In this document: positions 18,734 to 27,880 of the stretch, piece after piece
Numbering within the stretch: position 1 is the stretch's first letter
How the letters are laid out: each line of letters begins with the position of its first letter
Source: Patescibacteria group bacterium
GTDB taxonomy: Bacteria; Patescibacteriota; Microgenomatia; JAMCZE01
Assembly (NCBI GenBank): GCA_023485845.1
Contig: JAMCZE010000011.1
Coordinates: 1-42,748, forward strand
Length of the DNA stretch: 42,748 bases
Direction of reading: 5' to 3'
The notes under the pieces: model-generated
The model's input: the letters and a program-made list of their open reading frames with translations, nothing else
The model's database searches: none
What the model was told of the DNA's origin: nothing
Program-made: the position numbers and the translations under genes

Positions 18734-21700
18734 TGGTTAAGTATGTGTCGCTGCACACCCACTCCGAATATTCCCTTCTTGACGGATTAAGCCGCATTAA
18801 GGATTTGGTGGCAAAGGCCAAAGAATATGAAATGCCGGCCATCGCCCTCACCGACCATGGCACCATGCACGGCGCGATCAAATTTTATCTGGCCTGCAAA
18901 GAGGCTGGCATAAATCCGATTATTGGTGTTGAGGCCTACCAGGCACAACGCAGCCGGCATGACAAGCAGCCGGGGGTGGATAAGGACCAGTATCACCTGA
19001 TTTTATTAGCAAAAAACTATACTGGCTATAAAAACCTGATGAAAATGGTTTCCATCGCTGCCCTTGAGGGTTTTTATTATAAACCGCGGTTGGACTGGGA
19101 AGTTTTGGAAAAATACCACGAAGGAATAATCTGCACCACCGCTTGCGAAGGCGGTTTGGTCGGCAGTTTGGTTGGCAAAAACGAGCGTATTGGGGCACAG
19201 GGAACCATTCGCAAACTGGAAGAAATATTCGGCAAGGATAGTTTTTATCTGGAAATTCAACATCATCCGGGAATGGACCGGGGGAATGAAATCTACGGCG
19301 TTATTTCTAAATTTTCCCGGGAGATGGGCATTCCCCTGGTGGCGACTAATGATTCGCACTACACCGATAAAGACGATGCCGAAGCGCAAGAGACGCTGCT
19401 TTGCATCCAAACACAGAAAACCTGGCTGGACAAAAACCGCCCCCTTTCGATGATCGATTATCCAGATTTTTACTTTAAGTCCCCGCAACACATGGCTGAT
19501 GAATTTGCCCAGTTTCCCGACGCCCTGGAAAACACCCTAAAGATAGCCAACGACGTCAATGTAGAAATTCCTCTGGACAAGTTAATTTTCCCACCATTTG
19601 AAGTCCCAAAAGGGGAGACACCCGATAGCTATTTAGAAAAATTGGTTTGGGAACATGTCGGCGATCGCTATGAAACAGTGACACCAGAAGTTAAAGATAG
19701 AATTAATCATGAGTTAAAGATTATTGAAAAAGTTGGCTACGCAACCTATTTGCTAGTTTTTTCGGACATTGCCCGTTGGGCGCACGAGCACGGGATTATG
19801 CGAAATGTCCGCGGTTCCGGCGCCAGTTCGATTGTTAATTACATCATCGGCACTTCAACACTTGATCCGATTCGCTACCGGATTCCTTTCGAAAGGTTTC
19901 TTTATGTGGGTCGTCCCTCACCTGCCGACATCGACTTTGATATTGCTGATGCTTATCGCGAACAGGCAGTGGAATATGTCCGTGATAAATATGGTTCTGA
20001 CCGTGTGGCTCAAGTGATTACTTTCGGAACCATGGAGGCCAAGGCGGCCGTGCGGGATGTGGCCCGGGCACTAGGCCATCCCTATGCTGTCGGTGATCGG
20101 CTTTCAAAGTTGATTCCCTTCGGCAGTCAGGGATTCCCTATGACAATTAAACACGCGATGGAGCTGACACCAGAGTTAGATCAAGCCTACAAAAATGAAC
20201 CCGAGACAAGGAAGATTATCGACTTGGCGGAAAAGCTTGAGGGCGTGGCGCGTCATGCCTCGGTACATGCAGCCGGAGTGGTTATCGCCGACAAGGACAT
20301 CACTGAATACACACCGCTTCAGCTTGACCCCAAAGGGGGAAAAATTATCACCCAATATGACATGTATTCGCTAGATCTAAACGTTAGTAAACACGCTGTT
20401 GGTTTGATGAAGATGGATTTCCTGGGACTGCGGAACCTCACTATCCTTGGAGAAGCGGTTCGCTTTGTGAAGCAATATAAAGGAATTACCGATTTTGATA
20501 TTGAGAATATTTCTATGGATGATCAAGCAGTTTTTCAAATGCTCACCAAGGGCGACACTACCGGTGTTTTTCAATTGGAATCGGCCGGGATGAGAAAATT
20601 GGTTCGGGAATTAAAACCGACCACAGCGGAAGATTTAGGGGCCCTAGTGGCACTCTATCGTCCCGGACCAATGGAAATTATCCCGGATTTCATTAAACGG
20701 AAATCACATCCAGAGTTGATCTTCTATCCCCATGATGACCTGCGCCCAATCTTGGAGGAAACATACGGCTTGATTATTTATCAGGAACAAGTGATGGAAA
20801 TTGCTAATAAACTGGCGGGCTATAGCCTGGGCGAGTCGGATGGTTTTCGTAAGGCAATGGGAAAAAAGAAACCAGAGTTAATGAAAAAAGAAGGCGAAAA
20901 ATTTAGGGCAGGAATGATCAAGAAAGGCTACACTGCTAAGCTCGCAGATCAACTGTTCGGTTTAATTGAAAAATTCGCGGCCTATGGTTTTAACAAGGCG
21001 CACAGCGTTTCCTATGGAGTGATTGCCTATCAAACGGCTTATATGAAATTGCATTTCCCGGTGGAATATATGACGGCCATGCTCACGGCTGAATCACGGG
21101 GCAACACCGGCGACACTAAGAATGAAAAAATTCAGATGTGCATTGATGAATGCCGGCGGATGAAGATCATCGTTTTGCCGCCGGACATTAATAAATCAGA
21201 GGTGGAATTTGGCATTGAGGGAAATTCTATTCGCTTTGGCCTTTCCGCCATTAAAAATGTAGGGGCGGCAGCCATTGAAAGCATTCTCGCCGCCCGCAAA
21301 AATGGGTTACCCTTTTCGTCACTTTCGGATTTTGCCCGTCGGGTGGATTTGCAAAAGGTTAATCGCAAAACGTTGGAAAGCTTGGTTAAAGCCGGAGCCA
21401 TGGATAAATTTGGCAAACGGGCGGCTATGTTGGCCGCTTTAGACAAAATTATTAAGGAGTCGCATAATCTTTCCAAGCAAATTAGCAGCGGCCAGACTGG
21501 TATGTTTGAATCGGCGCAAGCAGTTGCCAGTTCGTTTGAGCTGCCGGATATGGAAGAGCTGCCAAAAGATCAACTGCTGCTGTTTGAAAGGGAGTTTCTG
21601 GGTTTCTACCTTTCCGAGCATCCGGCCCAAAAAGCCCTGGAAAAACTGACGGAAATGGTCACCCACGAAATTTCGGAACTCACTGCCGATCTCCACCTGG

Positions 21701-21957
21701 GAAAGATCGTCACGATTGGCGGGCTTGTCACCGGCTCCCGCCGGGTGTTTACCAAGAAAAATAACGAGGAGATGGCGTTTATTACAATTCAGGGTCGAGA
21801 TGGCGGCAAAATCGACTGTGTGATTTTCCCTAAGCTTTATAGCAATGGGGCTAAGAAGGCTTGCGACCCGGATAGTGTGATTGTTTGCACTGGCCGGGTG
21901 GACAACCGGGACGAAAAATTAAGCATCATCGTTGACTCTATTCACGCTTTGGATTAA
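18733..21957 (+). CDS. dnaE: DNA polymerase III subunit alpha
   Basis: 1074 aa; PHP LHTHSEYSLLDG, ADIDFDI catalytic region, C-terminal OB fold. Confidence 0.96.
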   Translation: MVKYVSLHTHSEYSLLDGLSRIKDLVAKAKEYEMPAIALTDHGTMHGAIKFYLACKEAGINPIIGVEAYQAQRSRHDKQPGVDKDQYHLILLAKNYTGYKNLMKMVSIAALEGFYYKPRLDWEVLEKYHEGIICTTACEGGLVGSLVGKNERIGAQGTIRKLEEIFGKDSFYLEIQHHPGMDRGNEIYGVISKFSREMGIPLVATNDSHYTDKDDAEAQETLLCIQTQKTWLDKNRPLSMIDYPDFYFKSPQHMADEFAQFPDALENTLKIANDVNVEIPLDKLIFPPFEVPKGETPDSYLEKLVWEHVGDRYETVTPEVKDRINHELKIIEKVGYATYLLVFSDIARWAHEHGIMRNVRGSGASSIVNYIIGTSTLDPIRYRIPFERFLYVGRPSPADIDFDIADAYREQAVEYVRDKYGSDRVAQVITFGTMEAKAAVRDVARALGHPYAVGDRLSKLIPFGSQGFPMTIKHAMELTPELDQAYKNEPETRKIIDLAEKLEGVARHASVHAAGVVIADKDITEYTPLQLDPKGGKIITQYDMYSLDLNVSKHAVGLMKMDFLGLRNLTILGEAVRFVKQYKGITDFDIENISMDDQAVFQMLTKGDTTGVFQLESAGMRKLVRELKPTTAEDLGALVALYRPGPMEIIPDFIKRKSHPELIFYPHDDLRPILEETYGLIIYQEQVMEIANKLAGYSLGESDGFRKAMGKKKPELMKKEGEKFRAGMIKKGYTAKLADQLFGLIEKFAAYGFNKAHSVSYGVIAYQTAYMKLHFPVEYMTAMLTAESRGNTGDTKNEKIQMCIDECRRMKIIVLPPDINKSEVEFGIEGNSIRFGLSAIKNVGAAAIESILAARKNGLPFSSLSDFARRVDLQKVNRKTLESLVKAGAMDKFGKRAAMLAALDKIIKESHNLSKQISSGQTGMFESAQAVASSFELPDMEELPKDQLLLFEREFLGFYLSEHPAQKALEKLTEMVTHEISELTADLHLGKIVTIGGLVTGSRRVFTKKNNEEMAFITIQGRDGGKIDCVIFPKLYSNGAKKACDPDSVIVCTGRVDNRDEKLSIIVDSIHALD

Positions 21958-21966
21958 AATAGCGTT

Positions 21967-22260
21967 ATGGAAATTAACTTTCGCGTTGGTGACACTGTTC
22001 GTGTTCATCAGAAAATTGTGGAAGGAGAGAAAACCCGGACGCAAATATTTGAAGGAGTGGTTTTGGCAATTAATAAAGCTTCCAAATCCTTCACTGTTCG
22101 CAAGATTTCTGACGGTGTAGGTGTGGAACGAATTTGGAGCTTTAATACGCCTTGGATTGAAAAAATTGAAGTTAAACGGCACGCCGCCAAGATTCGCCGG
22201 GCAAAACTCTACTATCTTCGCGGTCTCACTCCGAAAGAATCGGCTCGAGTGGTAGCTTAA
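21967..22260 (+). CDS. rplS: 50S ribosomal protein L19
   Basis: [30 protein letters not shown]...[19 protein letters not shown]. Confidence 0.95.
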   Translation: MEINFRVGDTVRVHQKIVEGEKTRTQIFEGVVLAINKASKSFTVRKISDGVGVERIWSFNTPWIEKIEVKRHAAKIRRAKLYYLRGLTPKESARVVA

Positions 22261-22275
22261 GAACTTCTTCTGCGG

Positions 22276-22281
22276 TATAAT
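22276..22281 (+). promoter_or_regulatory. -10 box for tRNA operon
   Basis: TATAAT 11 nt before tRNA-Lys. Confidence 0.6.
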
Positions 22282-22292
22282 CCAATACAAAC

Positions 22293-22367
22293 GGGGCGTT
22301 AGCTCAGTGGTAGAGCAGGAACCTTTTAAGTTCTTGGTCACTGGTTCGAATCCAGTACGCCTCACCA
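22293..22367 (+). tRNA. tRNA-Lys (TTT)
   Basis: Cloverleaf, anticodon loop CTTTTAA, T loop TTCGAAT, encoded CCA. Confidence 0.95.
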
Positions 22368-22438
22368 GGCGCGTTCGTCTAACGGCAGGACGGCAGATTT
22401 TCACTCTGCCAACAGGAGTCCGACTCTCCTACGCGCTA
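22368..22438 (+). tRNA. tRNA-Glu (TTC)
   Basis: Acceptor GGCGCGT/ACGCGCT, anticodon stem-loop GCAGA-TTTTCAC-TCTGC. Confidence 0.9.
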
Positions 22439-22443
22439 CCGCG

Positions 22444-22469
22444 CCCCGCGAAGCATTAGCGAAGTGGGG
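22444..22469. repeat. Short GC-rich imperfect palindrome
   Basis: CCCCGCGAAGCATTAGCGAAGTGGGG between tRNA-Glu and typA. Confidence 0.5.
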
Positions 22470-22476
22470 TAATTTT

Positions 22477-24273
22477 ATGGACATTCGTAATGTGGCGATT
22501 ATCGCGCACGTGGACCACGGCAAAACAACGCTCGTGGACGCGTTGCTGCGGCAGTCACACACCAAGCTTAATAAAGAGCAGGAGACTCAAGATACAATCC
22601 TTGACTCCAACGAATTAGAACGCGAACGCGGCATCACGATTTTCTCCAAAAATGCTTCCGTTGTTTGGCAGGGAACCAAGATTAACATTATCGACACGCC
22701 CGGCCATGCCGATTTTGGTGGGGAAGTGGAGCGGGTGTTGTCCATGGCTGATGGCGCCCTGCTTTTGGTGGATGCCAAAGAGGGTCCCATGCCCCAGACC
22801 CGCTTTGTTCTTAAGAAAGCCCTGGAACTAGGCCTAAAAATTATCGTGGTCATAAATAAAATTGACAAGAAAGATGCCCGGCCGCAGGACGCGCTAGGAA
22901 AAACTTTTGATCTATTTGTGGAGCTGGGAGCTAACGAGCAAACAGCCTTTTTCCCGGTCATCTATGCTGTCGGCAAAGACGGTCTGGCGGGAGTTGATCC
23001 GGACGTTGCAAAGATGACCGATATCTCCCCGATTTTTGAGGCAATTTTAGAGCATATTCCCGCTCCGACTGGTGATCCAGACAAACCTCTGCAAGTGCTA
23101 ATTTCCACCATCCGGGGTGACAATTATAAAGGTCGGATTGCCACCGGGCGAATCTATAACGGACAAATAACTGCCGGACAGGAAGTGATGCGAATCAACC
23201 GGGCTGGCCAGGTGGAAAAATATAAATTAACCGCCCTAATCGGTTTCGAGGGCTTGCAGCAAAAGGAAATTACCCAAGCGTCGGCCGGGGATATTGTGGC
23301 GCTGGCCGGAGTCCCCGACATTAACATTGGTGAAACCATTGCTGATCCAATTTCTCCATCGGCCTTACCGGTGCTTAATGTGGAACAGCCGACCGTGAAG
23401 ATGACTTTTGCCGTCAATAGCTCCCCCTTTGCCGGTCGAGAAGGGCAATTTTCCACCTCGCGGCAAATCAGAGAGAGACTTATGCGAGAACTGGAAACTG
23501 ATATGGCCTTGCAAGTGGAAGATAATATTGACGGCACCTGGACAGTTTCTGGCCGAGGGGAACTGCACCTGGCCATTCTCATTGAACGGTTACGGCGTGA
23601 GGGTTATGAATTTCAGGTTTCCCGACCCCAAGTCATCGAGAAGGACGGTCAAGTGCCATTTGAAGTCTGTTTTATTGAAGTGCCGGAACAATATGGCGGC
23701 ATCGTTATGCAAAAAATGGGGGTCAGGCATGGAGAGCTCAAGGATATGAAGGCCGATAATGGCATCACTTATTTTGAATTTATTATCCCGACCCGGGGCC
23801 TTTTTGGCTACCGCAGTGAATTTTTAACCGATACGCGAGGACTGGGGATAATTAACACATCGTTCTTAGATTATCGGGGAGACTTTGCTAACTGGAGAGA
23901 GCGGGAACAAGGGTCGCTGATTGCTTTTGAGGCAGGCACGGCGATGCTCTATAGTCTTCTTAATGCCCAGGATCGGGGACAACTGTTTATTGGCCCGGGA
24001 GTGGTGGTCTATAAGGGCCAAATCATTGGTCAAAATAGCCGACCCGATGATTTGCGGGTCAACATTTGCAAAGAGAAGCATCTGACCAATCATCGGTCGA
24101 AGGGGGAAGGCGTGGCGGCCCATTTTGACACCCCGAAAGCAATGAGCCTGGAAGATAGTCTGGAATATATTGATGATTCGGAACTGGTGGAAGTGACCCC
24201 ACAAAATATCCGTTTGCGCAAGAAAATTCTTGATGAAGTTGAAGCCCGCCGGGTGGCCAGAGGATTAACCTAA
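22477..24273 (+). CDS. typA: GTP-binding protein TypA/BipA
   Basis: IIAHVDHGKTTLVDALL, RERGITI, NKIDKKDARP, full-length C-terminal domain. Confidence 0.96.
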   Translation: MDIRNVAIIAHVDHGKTTLVDALLRQSHTKLNKEQETQDTILDSNELERERGITIFSKNASVVWQGTKINIIDTPGHADFGGEVERVLSMADGALLLVDAKEGPMPQTRFVLKKALELGLKIIVVINKIDKKDARPQDALGKTFDLFVELGANEQTAFFPVIYAVGKDGLAGVDPDVAKMTDISPIFEAILEHIPAPTGDPDKPLQVLISTIRGDNYKGRIATGRIYNGQITAGQEVMRINRAGQVEKYKLTALIGFEGLQQKEITQASAGDIVALAGVPDINIGETIADPISPSALPVLNVEQPTVKMTFAVNSSPFAGREGQFSTSRQIRERLMRELETDMALQVEDNIDGTWTVSGRGELHLAILIERLRREGYEFQVSRPQVIEKDGQVPFEVCFIEVPEQYGGIVMQKMGVRHGELKDMKADNGITYFEFIIPTRGLFGYRSEFLTDTRGLGIINTSFLDYRGDFANWREREQGSLIAFEAGTAMLYSLLNAQDRGQLFIGPGVVVYKGQIIGQNSRPDDLRVNICKEKHLTNHRSKGEGVAAHFDTPKAMSLEDSLEYIDDSELVEVTPQNIRLRKKILDEVEARRVARGLT

Positions 24274-24503
24274 ACAGCAAAAGAAACTCCAAGTTTTTGA
24301 TCGACTTTGCCACGCCATCGAAAAAGATCCCCAATTTTATCATCATGAATGTCGGCCACTCGGTTAATGGCCGCTTGCAATTCGTTATGCTGTCGGTCAT
24401 TTTTCTTTTCCGTTCGATCCATTCGAACGTCAAGTCTATCAACCTTTTCCTCAATGGGTCTAACAATGGCTTTTATGGCTTTAAGATCATCATTCGTTAG
24501 CAT
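24270..24503 (-). CDS. Small coiled-coil hypothetical protein
   Basis: 77 aa coiled coil, convergent with typA. Confidence 0.5.
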   Translation of the reverse strand: MLTNDDLKAIKAIVRPIEEKVDRLDVRMDRTEKKNDRQHNELQAAINRVADIHDDKIGDLFRWRGKVDQKLGVSFAV

Positions 24504-24557
24504 ATTTATAGACTACCAATAATTTTTTTTCGTTGCAAGTGGGAGTATAATTTAGCT

Positions 24558-25652
24558 GTGCTTCGGAATATTTTGCTCGCCATAATATTATTATTCCTGA
24601 TCTGCGCTAACAGTGTTTATGCTATTTATGATCCGCTGTCGGTGCCCAATAACCGAATTGGTATTCATATTCTTGATGTTTCGGAACTTGCCAAAGCCGC
24701 TTCACTGGTAAACACCACTGGCGGTGATTGGGGCTATGTAACAATCCCTATTCAGGCCAACGACCGTAATCTTGTCAAGTGGACCCAGTTTATGCAGGAC
24801 TGCCATCAGCTTCACTTAATTCCTATTTTGCGAATTGCCTCATTTCCGGTGAGTGATTACTGGATGGCGCCGAACGAATGGGACTTGGTCGACTTTGCTA
24901 ATTTTTTGGACGAACTCCCCTGGCCAACTAATGACCGCTATGTGGTTATCTATAATGAGCCAAACCACAAAAACGAATGGGGCGGGTTTATTTATCCTGC
25001 CGAATACGCCCAGGTGCTAAATTTAGCCGTGGACATTTTTCACCGGCAAAATCCTAATTTTTTTGTTATTTCTGCCGGTTTTGACTCCGCCGCGCCCGAC
25101 AATGAATATGATTATATGCGAGCCATGAATGCCGCTGTGCCGGGCATTTTCAATAAAATCGACGGCTTTTCCTCCCACTCCTATGGTAACCCTGACTTTT
25201 CCAGTTTCCCCAATGTCTACAGCCGAATAAACGTGGCTAACTATCGTTTTGAGGAAAACTTTCTTTCCACCCTGGGAGTGCCCCGGCCAAAGTTATTTCT
25301 GACCGAAGCCGGCTGGCACCAAGATGTGCCAACCTCCTTCTTCAGTCAGGCTTTTAACGACATTTGGACGGATGACAACATCGTGGCCATCACCCCATTC
25401 CTGCTATCGGCCCAGGCGGGGCCATTTGTCGACTTTAGTTTCACTGACGGCTTGGGAAATTTTTCTCCGGCGGGGAAGCTAATTCAAAACCTGCCCAAAA
25501 TCGCTGGGCGGCCGGAACTGGCCTCGATGAACATTGCGACGCAATCTGCTAAGATAACCCCATGGAATGGCAAGACGCCCCCGACGTCAAATTTCGACTT
25601 GATCGGCTCCTTAGAGCAGATCTTTTTCCGTATGTTCGGGGAACAAAAATAG
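24558..25652 (+). CDS. Secreted glycoside-hydrolase-like (TIM-barrel) protein
   Basis: GTG start; signal peptide LLAIILLFLICANSVYA; YNEPNHKNEWGG and LTEAGW typical of clan A-like glycosidases. Confidence 0.7.
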   Translation: MLRNILLAIILLFLICANSVYAIYDPLSVPNNRIGIHILDVSELAKAASLVNTTGGDWGYVTIPIQANDRNLVKWTQFMQDCHQLHLIPILRIASFPVSDYWMAPNEWDLVDFANFLDELPWPTNDRYVVIYNEPNHKNEWGGFIYPAEYAQVLNLAVDIFHRQNPNFFVISAGFDSAAPDNEYDYMRAMNAAVPGIFNKIDGFSSHSYGNPDFSSFPNVYSRINVANYRFEENFLSTLGVPRPKLFLTEAGWHQDVPTSFFSQAFNDIWTDDNIVAITPFLLSAQAGPFVDFSFTDGLGNFSPAGKLIQNLPKIAGRPELASMNIATQSAKITPWNGKTPPTSNFDLIGSLEQIFFRMFGEQK

Positions 25653-25951
25653 CGGCCTTGCGGGGTCACGGCTCAACTTCCCGCGCCATTGCCCGCATTT
25701 GGAGCCTTCCCCGGCCCTGGCAACAAGTGTTAGGCATTGATCCGCAATATATTATCGAGGTGATAACCGAGCGTTTTGACAGGCTTTCCGACCAGGATAA
25801 AGACCGAACATTAATTCATGAATTAATGCACATTCCCAAGTCCTTTTCCGGAGCGCTGGTGGCTCATCGCGGTGGTGGTCGGGGCCGCCCCCACCGTATT
25901 GATCGTCACACCGTTGAAGTTTTATATCAGAAATATATTCAATCACAATGA
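25562..25951 (+). CDS. Putative phage-type metallopeptidase (HELMH)
   Basis: DRTLIHELMHIPKSFSG zinc motif. Confidence 0.65.
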   Translation: MEWQDAPDVKFRLDRLLRADLFPYVRGTKIAALRGHGSTSRAIARIWSLPRPWQQVLGIDPQYIIEVITERFDRLSDQDKDRTLIHELMHIPKSFSGALVAHRGGGRGRPHRIDRHTVEVLYQKYIQSQ

Positions 25952-26544
25952 TCACGGTCTTGCACGGCGAAGATATCACGGCCTCACGCAAGGAATTGAA
26001 CCGGTTGCGGGAGGAATTTGACGGGGAGGTGCTAATTAATCCCACCGAGCTGGCGCAAGCGCTGGAAGGCGGCTCACTATTTGCGCAGAAAAAACTGATC
26101 ATTTTGGAAAACCCCAAGGAAGTCCCAGAAACGCAGTCTGATTTAATCATTTGGTTCGACCGTAAGCTCACTGCGGCGCAAGCAGCTAAGTTTAAAAATG
26201 CCAAGACCTTAGAATTTAAGCTAAACCAATTAGTTTTCAAATTTGTGGAATCGCTGCGGCCGGCCAACCAAAAAGAAATGCTGACACTTTTTTCGCAATA
26301 TTTGGACCAGGAGGTGCCCGAGATTGCTTTTTCCATGATTGTTCGCCAGTTCCGCTTAATGTTAAATCCCGTCGGGTTAGCAGCTTGGCAGGAAGGAAAA
26401 ATTAAGACTCAAGCGGCTAAATTTGGCCCAGCGCGCCTAAAATCACTTTACAAAAAGTTGCTGGAGATTGATTTTGCTGTTAAAACCGGCCAATTCCCCG
26501 GCAGTCTGCGGCTTGCCCTTGAACTCTTCCTTCTGGCGCTCTAG
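25948..26544 (+). CDS. holA: Short DNA polymerase III delta-like subunit
   Basis: MITVLHGEDITASRKELNRL...; C-terminal delta-like helices (LALELFLLAL); only 198 aa. Confidence 0.55.
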   Translation: MITVLHGEDITASRKELNRLREEFDGEVLINPTELAQALEGGSLFAQKKLIILENPKEVPETQSDLIIWFDRKLTAAQAAKFKNAKTLEFKLNQLVFKFVESLRPANQKEMLTLFSQYLDQEVPEIAFSMIVRQFRLMLNPVGLAAWQEGKIKTQAAKFGPARLKSLYKKLLEIDFAVKTGQFPGSLRLALELFLLAL

Positions 26545-26553
26545 ACTGGAAGG

Positions 26554-27876
26554 GTGAACATTGACGCTGCCTTCAAGCTTTTTGATGTACGAGGAAAATA
26601 TCCCCAAGAAGTCGATGAGCGACTGGCTTTTGCCCTAGCCCGGGCCCTTGCCCAGATTAAAAAGCCCAAAAAAGTTTTAGCCTGCTGTGACACACGAGAA
26701 AGTTCGCCGTCTTTGAAGGAATTTTTAATTGACGGGTTTTCCACCGACAATGTCCCGGTGGTGGACCTTGGTGAAGCCCCCCTGCCGATGTTTAACTTTG
26801 CCATGACCACGGCTGATTATGATTTGGGGGTGATGGTCACCGCCTCGCATATCGCTGATGATGAAAACGGTTTCAAAATTATGGCCGCCGGGCCGCTCCC
26901 ACTAGACGAACAAGAGCTCGTTAACGTTAAAGAGGCGACCCGGCAGTTTCAAAGCGACCCGATTGTTGTTCCGCGGCTCGCGCCGGAAAAAATTAACCTT
27001 TCCGACCGTTATATTGATGCTATCCTCAAATTGGTTGGCATCCAAAAGCCAAAGCTCAAGTTAGCCTTAGATGTCACCCAAAGCGCGGTGGTGACAACGG
27101 TTATGGTTATCTTTCAGAAACTGCAGGCGGACTTTCATTTGGTTAATGCCAACCACAGTGGCAATCCGCTCCTGGCGCAAAACCGTCAGGACCTGGAGAA
27201 AGCTGTGGTGAGCAGTCAGGCCGATTTAGGCGTGATTTGGGATTCCGATGGAGACCGGGCGGTGTTTGTTGATCGGCACGGAAAATTAATTCCCCTATCC
27301 TTTACGCTGGGGATGTTGGCAGTTGATGCCCTTGGGCGTCTGCCGGGGCGAAAGATTGCTGTTGACGTGCGGGCAGGTCTGGCCGTTCGGGATTTGGTGG
27401 AGCAGGCGGGAGGGAAACTAGAAATTTTGCCAGCCTGGAATGAGTTTACTAAATTTGCCATGGCCGCCGATCCGGAAATTGCCTTCGGGGGTGAGACCTC
27501 GGGCCACTATGTTTTTTCCGATTTCTTCCGGATTGATGACGGCATTTTGGCGGCCCTGCGCTTTATCCGGCTGTTTGAACAAGGGAAAATTGAGCCGCAG
27601 CTGGCACAGCTAGCGAAAAAATATTTCGAGCTGCCGGAAAAAAATTTTCCCTGCTCACCGGAAAAATCCACCGCAATTTTAGAAAAATTAACGAATGACT
27701 ACCGTGCTTCCGGTTATCTGGTTTCCATCAAGGACGGCCTGACGGTTTTTGCCCCCGACTGGAAATTTAATTTACGCCAGAGTGTCACCGAGCCCTATTT
27801 GCGGCTTAACCTGGAGGCAAAATCAGAAACGGTGGCCAAGTCTATTGTTTCTCAACTGCAAAAGCAGCTAGAATAG
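26554..27876 (+). CDS. Phosphomannomutase/phosphoglucomutase
   Basis: VTASHIADDENGFK, WDSDGDRAVFVD, GGETSGHYVF. Confidence 0.9.
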   Translation: MNIDAAFKLFDVRGKYPQEVDERLAFALARALAQIKKPKKVLACCDTRESSPSLKEFLIDGFSTDNVPVVDLGEAPLPMFNFAMTTADYDLGVMVTASHIADDENGFKIMAAGPLPLDEQELVNVKEATRQFQSDPIVVPRLAPEKINLSDRYIDAILKLVGIQKPKLKLALDVTQSAVVTTVMVIFQKLQADFHLVNANHSGNPLLAQNRQDLEKAVVSSQADLGVIWDSDGDRAVFVDRHGKLIPLSFTLGMLAVDALGRLPGRKIAVDVRAGLAVRDLVEQAGGKLEILPAWNEFTKFAMAADPEIAFGGETSGHYVFSDFFRIDDGILAALRFIRLFEQGKIEPQLAQLAKKYFELPEKNFPCSPEKSTAILEKLTNDYRASGYLVSIKDGLTVFAPDWKFNLRQSVTEPYLRLNLEAKSETVAKSIVSQLQKQLE

Positions 27877-27880
27877 AATT

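Noticed and set aside
19006-19491. 161-aa antisense ORF in dnaE
   Set aside because: Shadow ORF of a strongly conserved gene
21919-22404. 161-aa minus-strand ORF across rplS and tRNAs
   Set aside because: Overlaps rplS and two tRNAs; includes translated tRNA sequence (RRTGFEPVTK)
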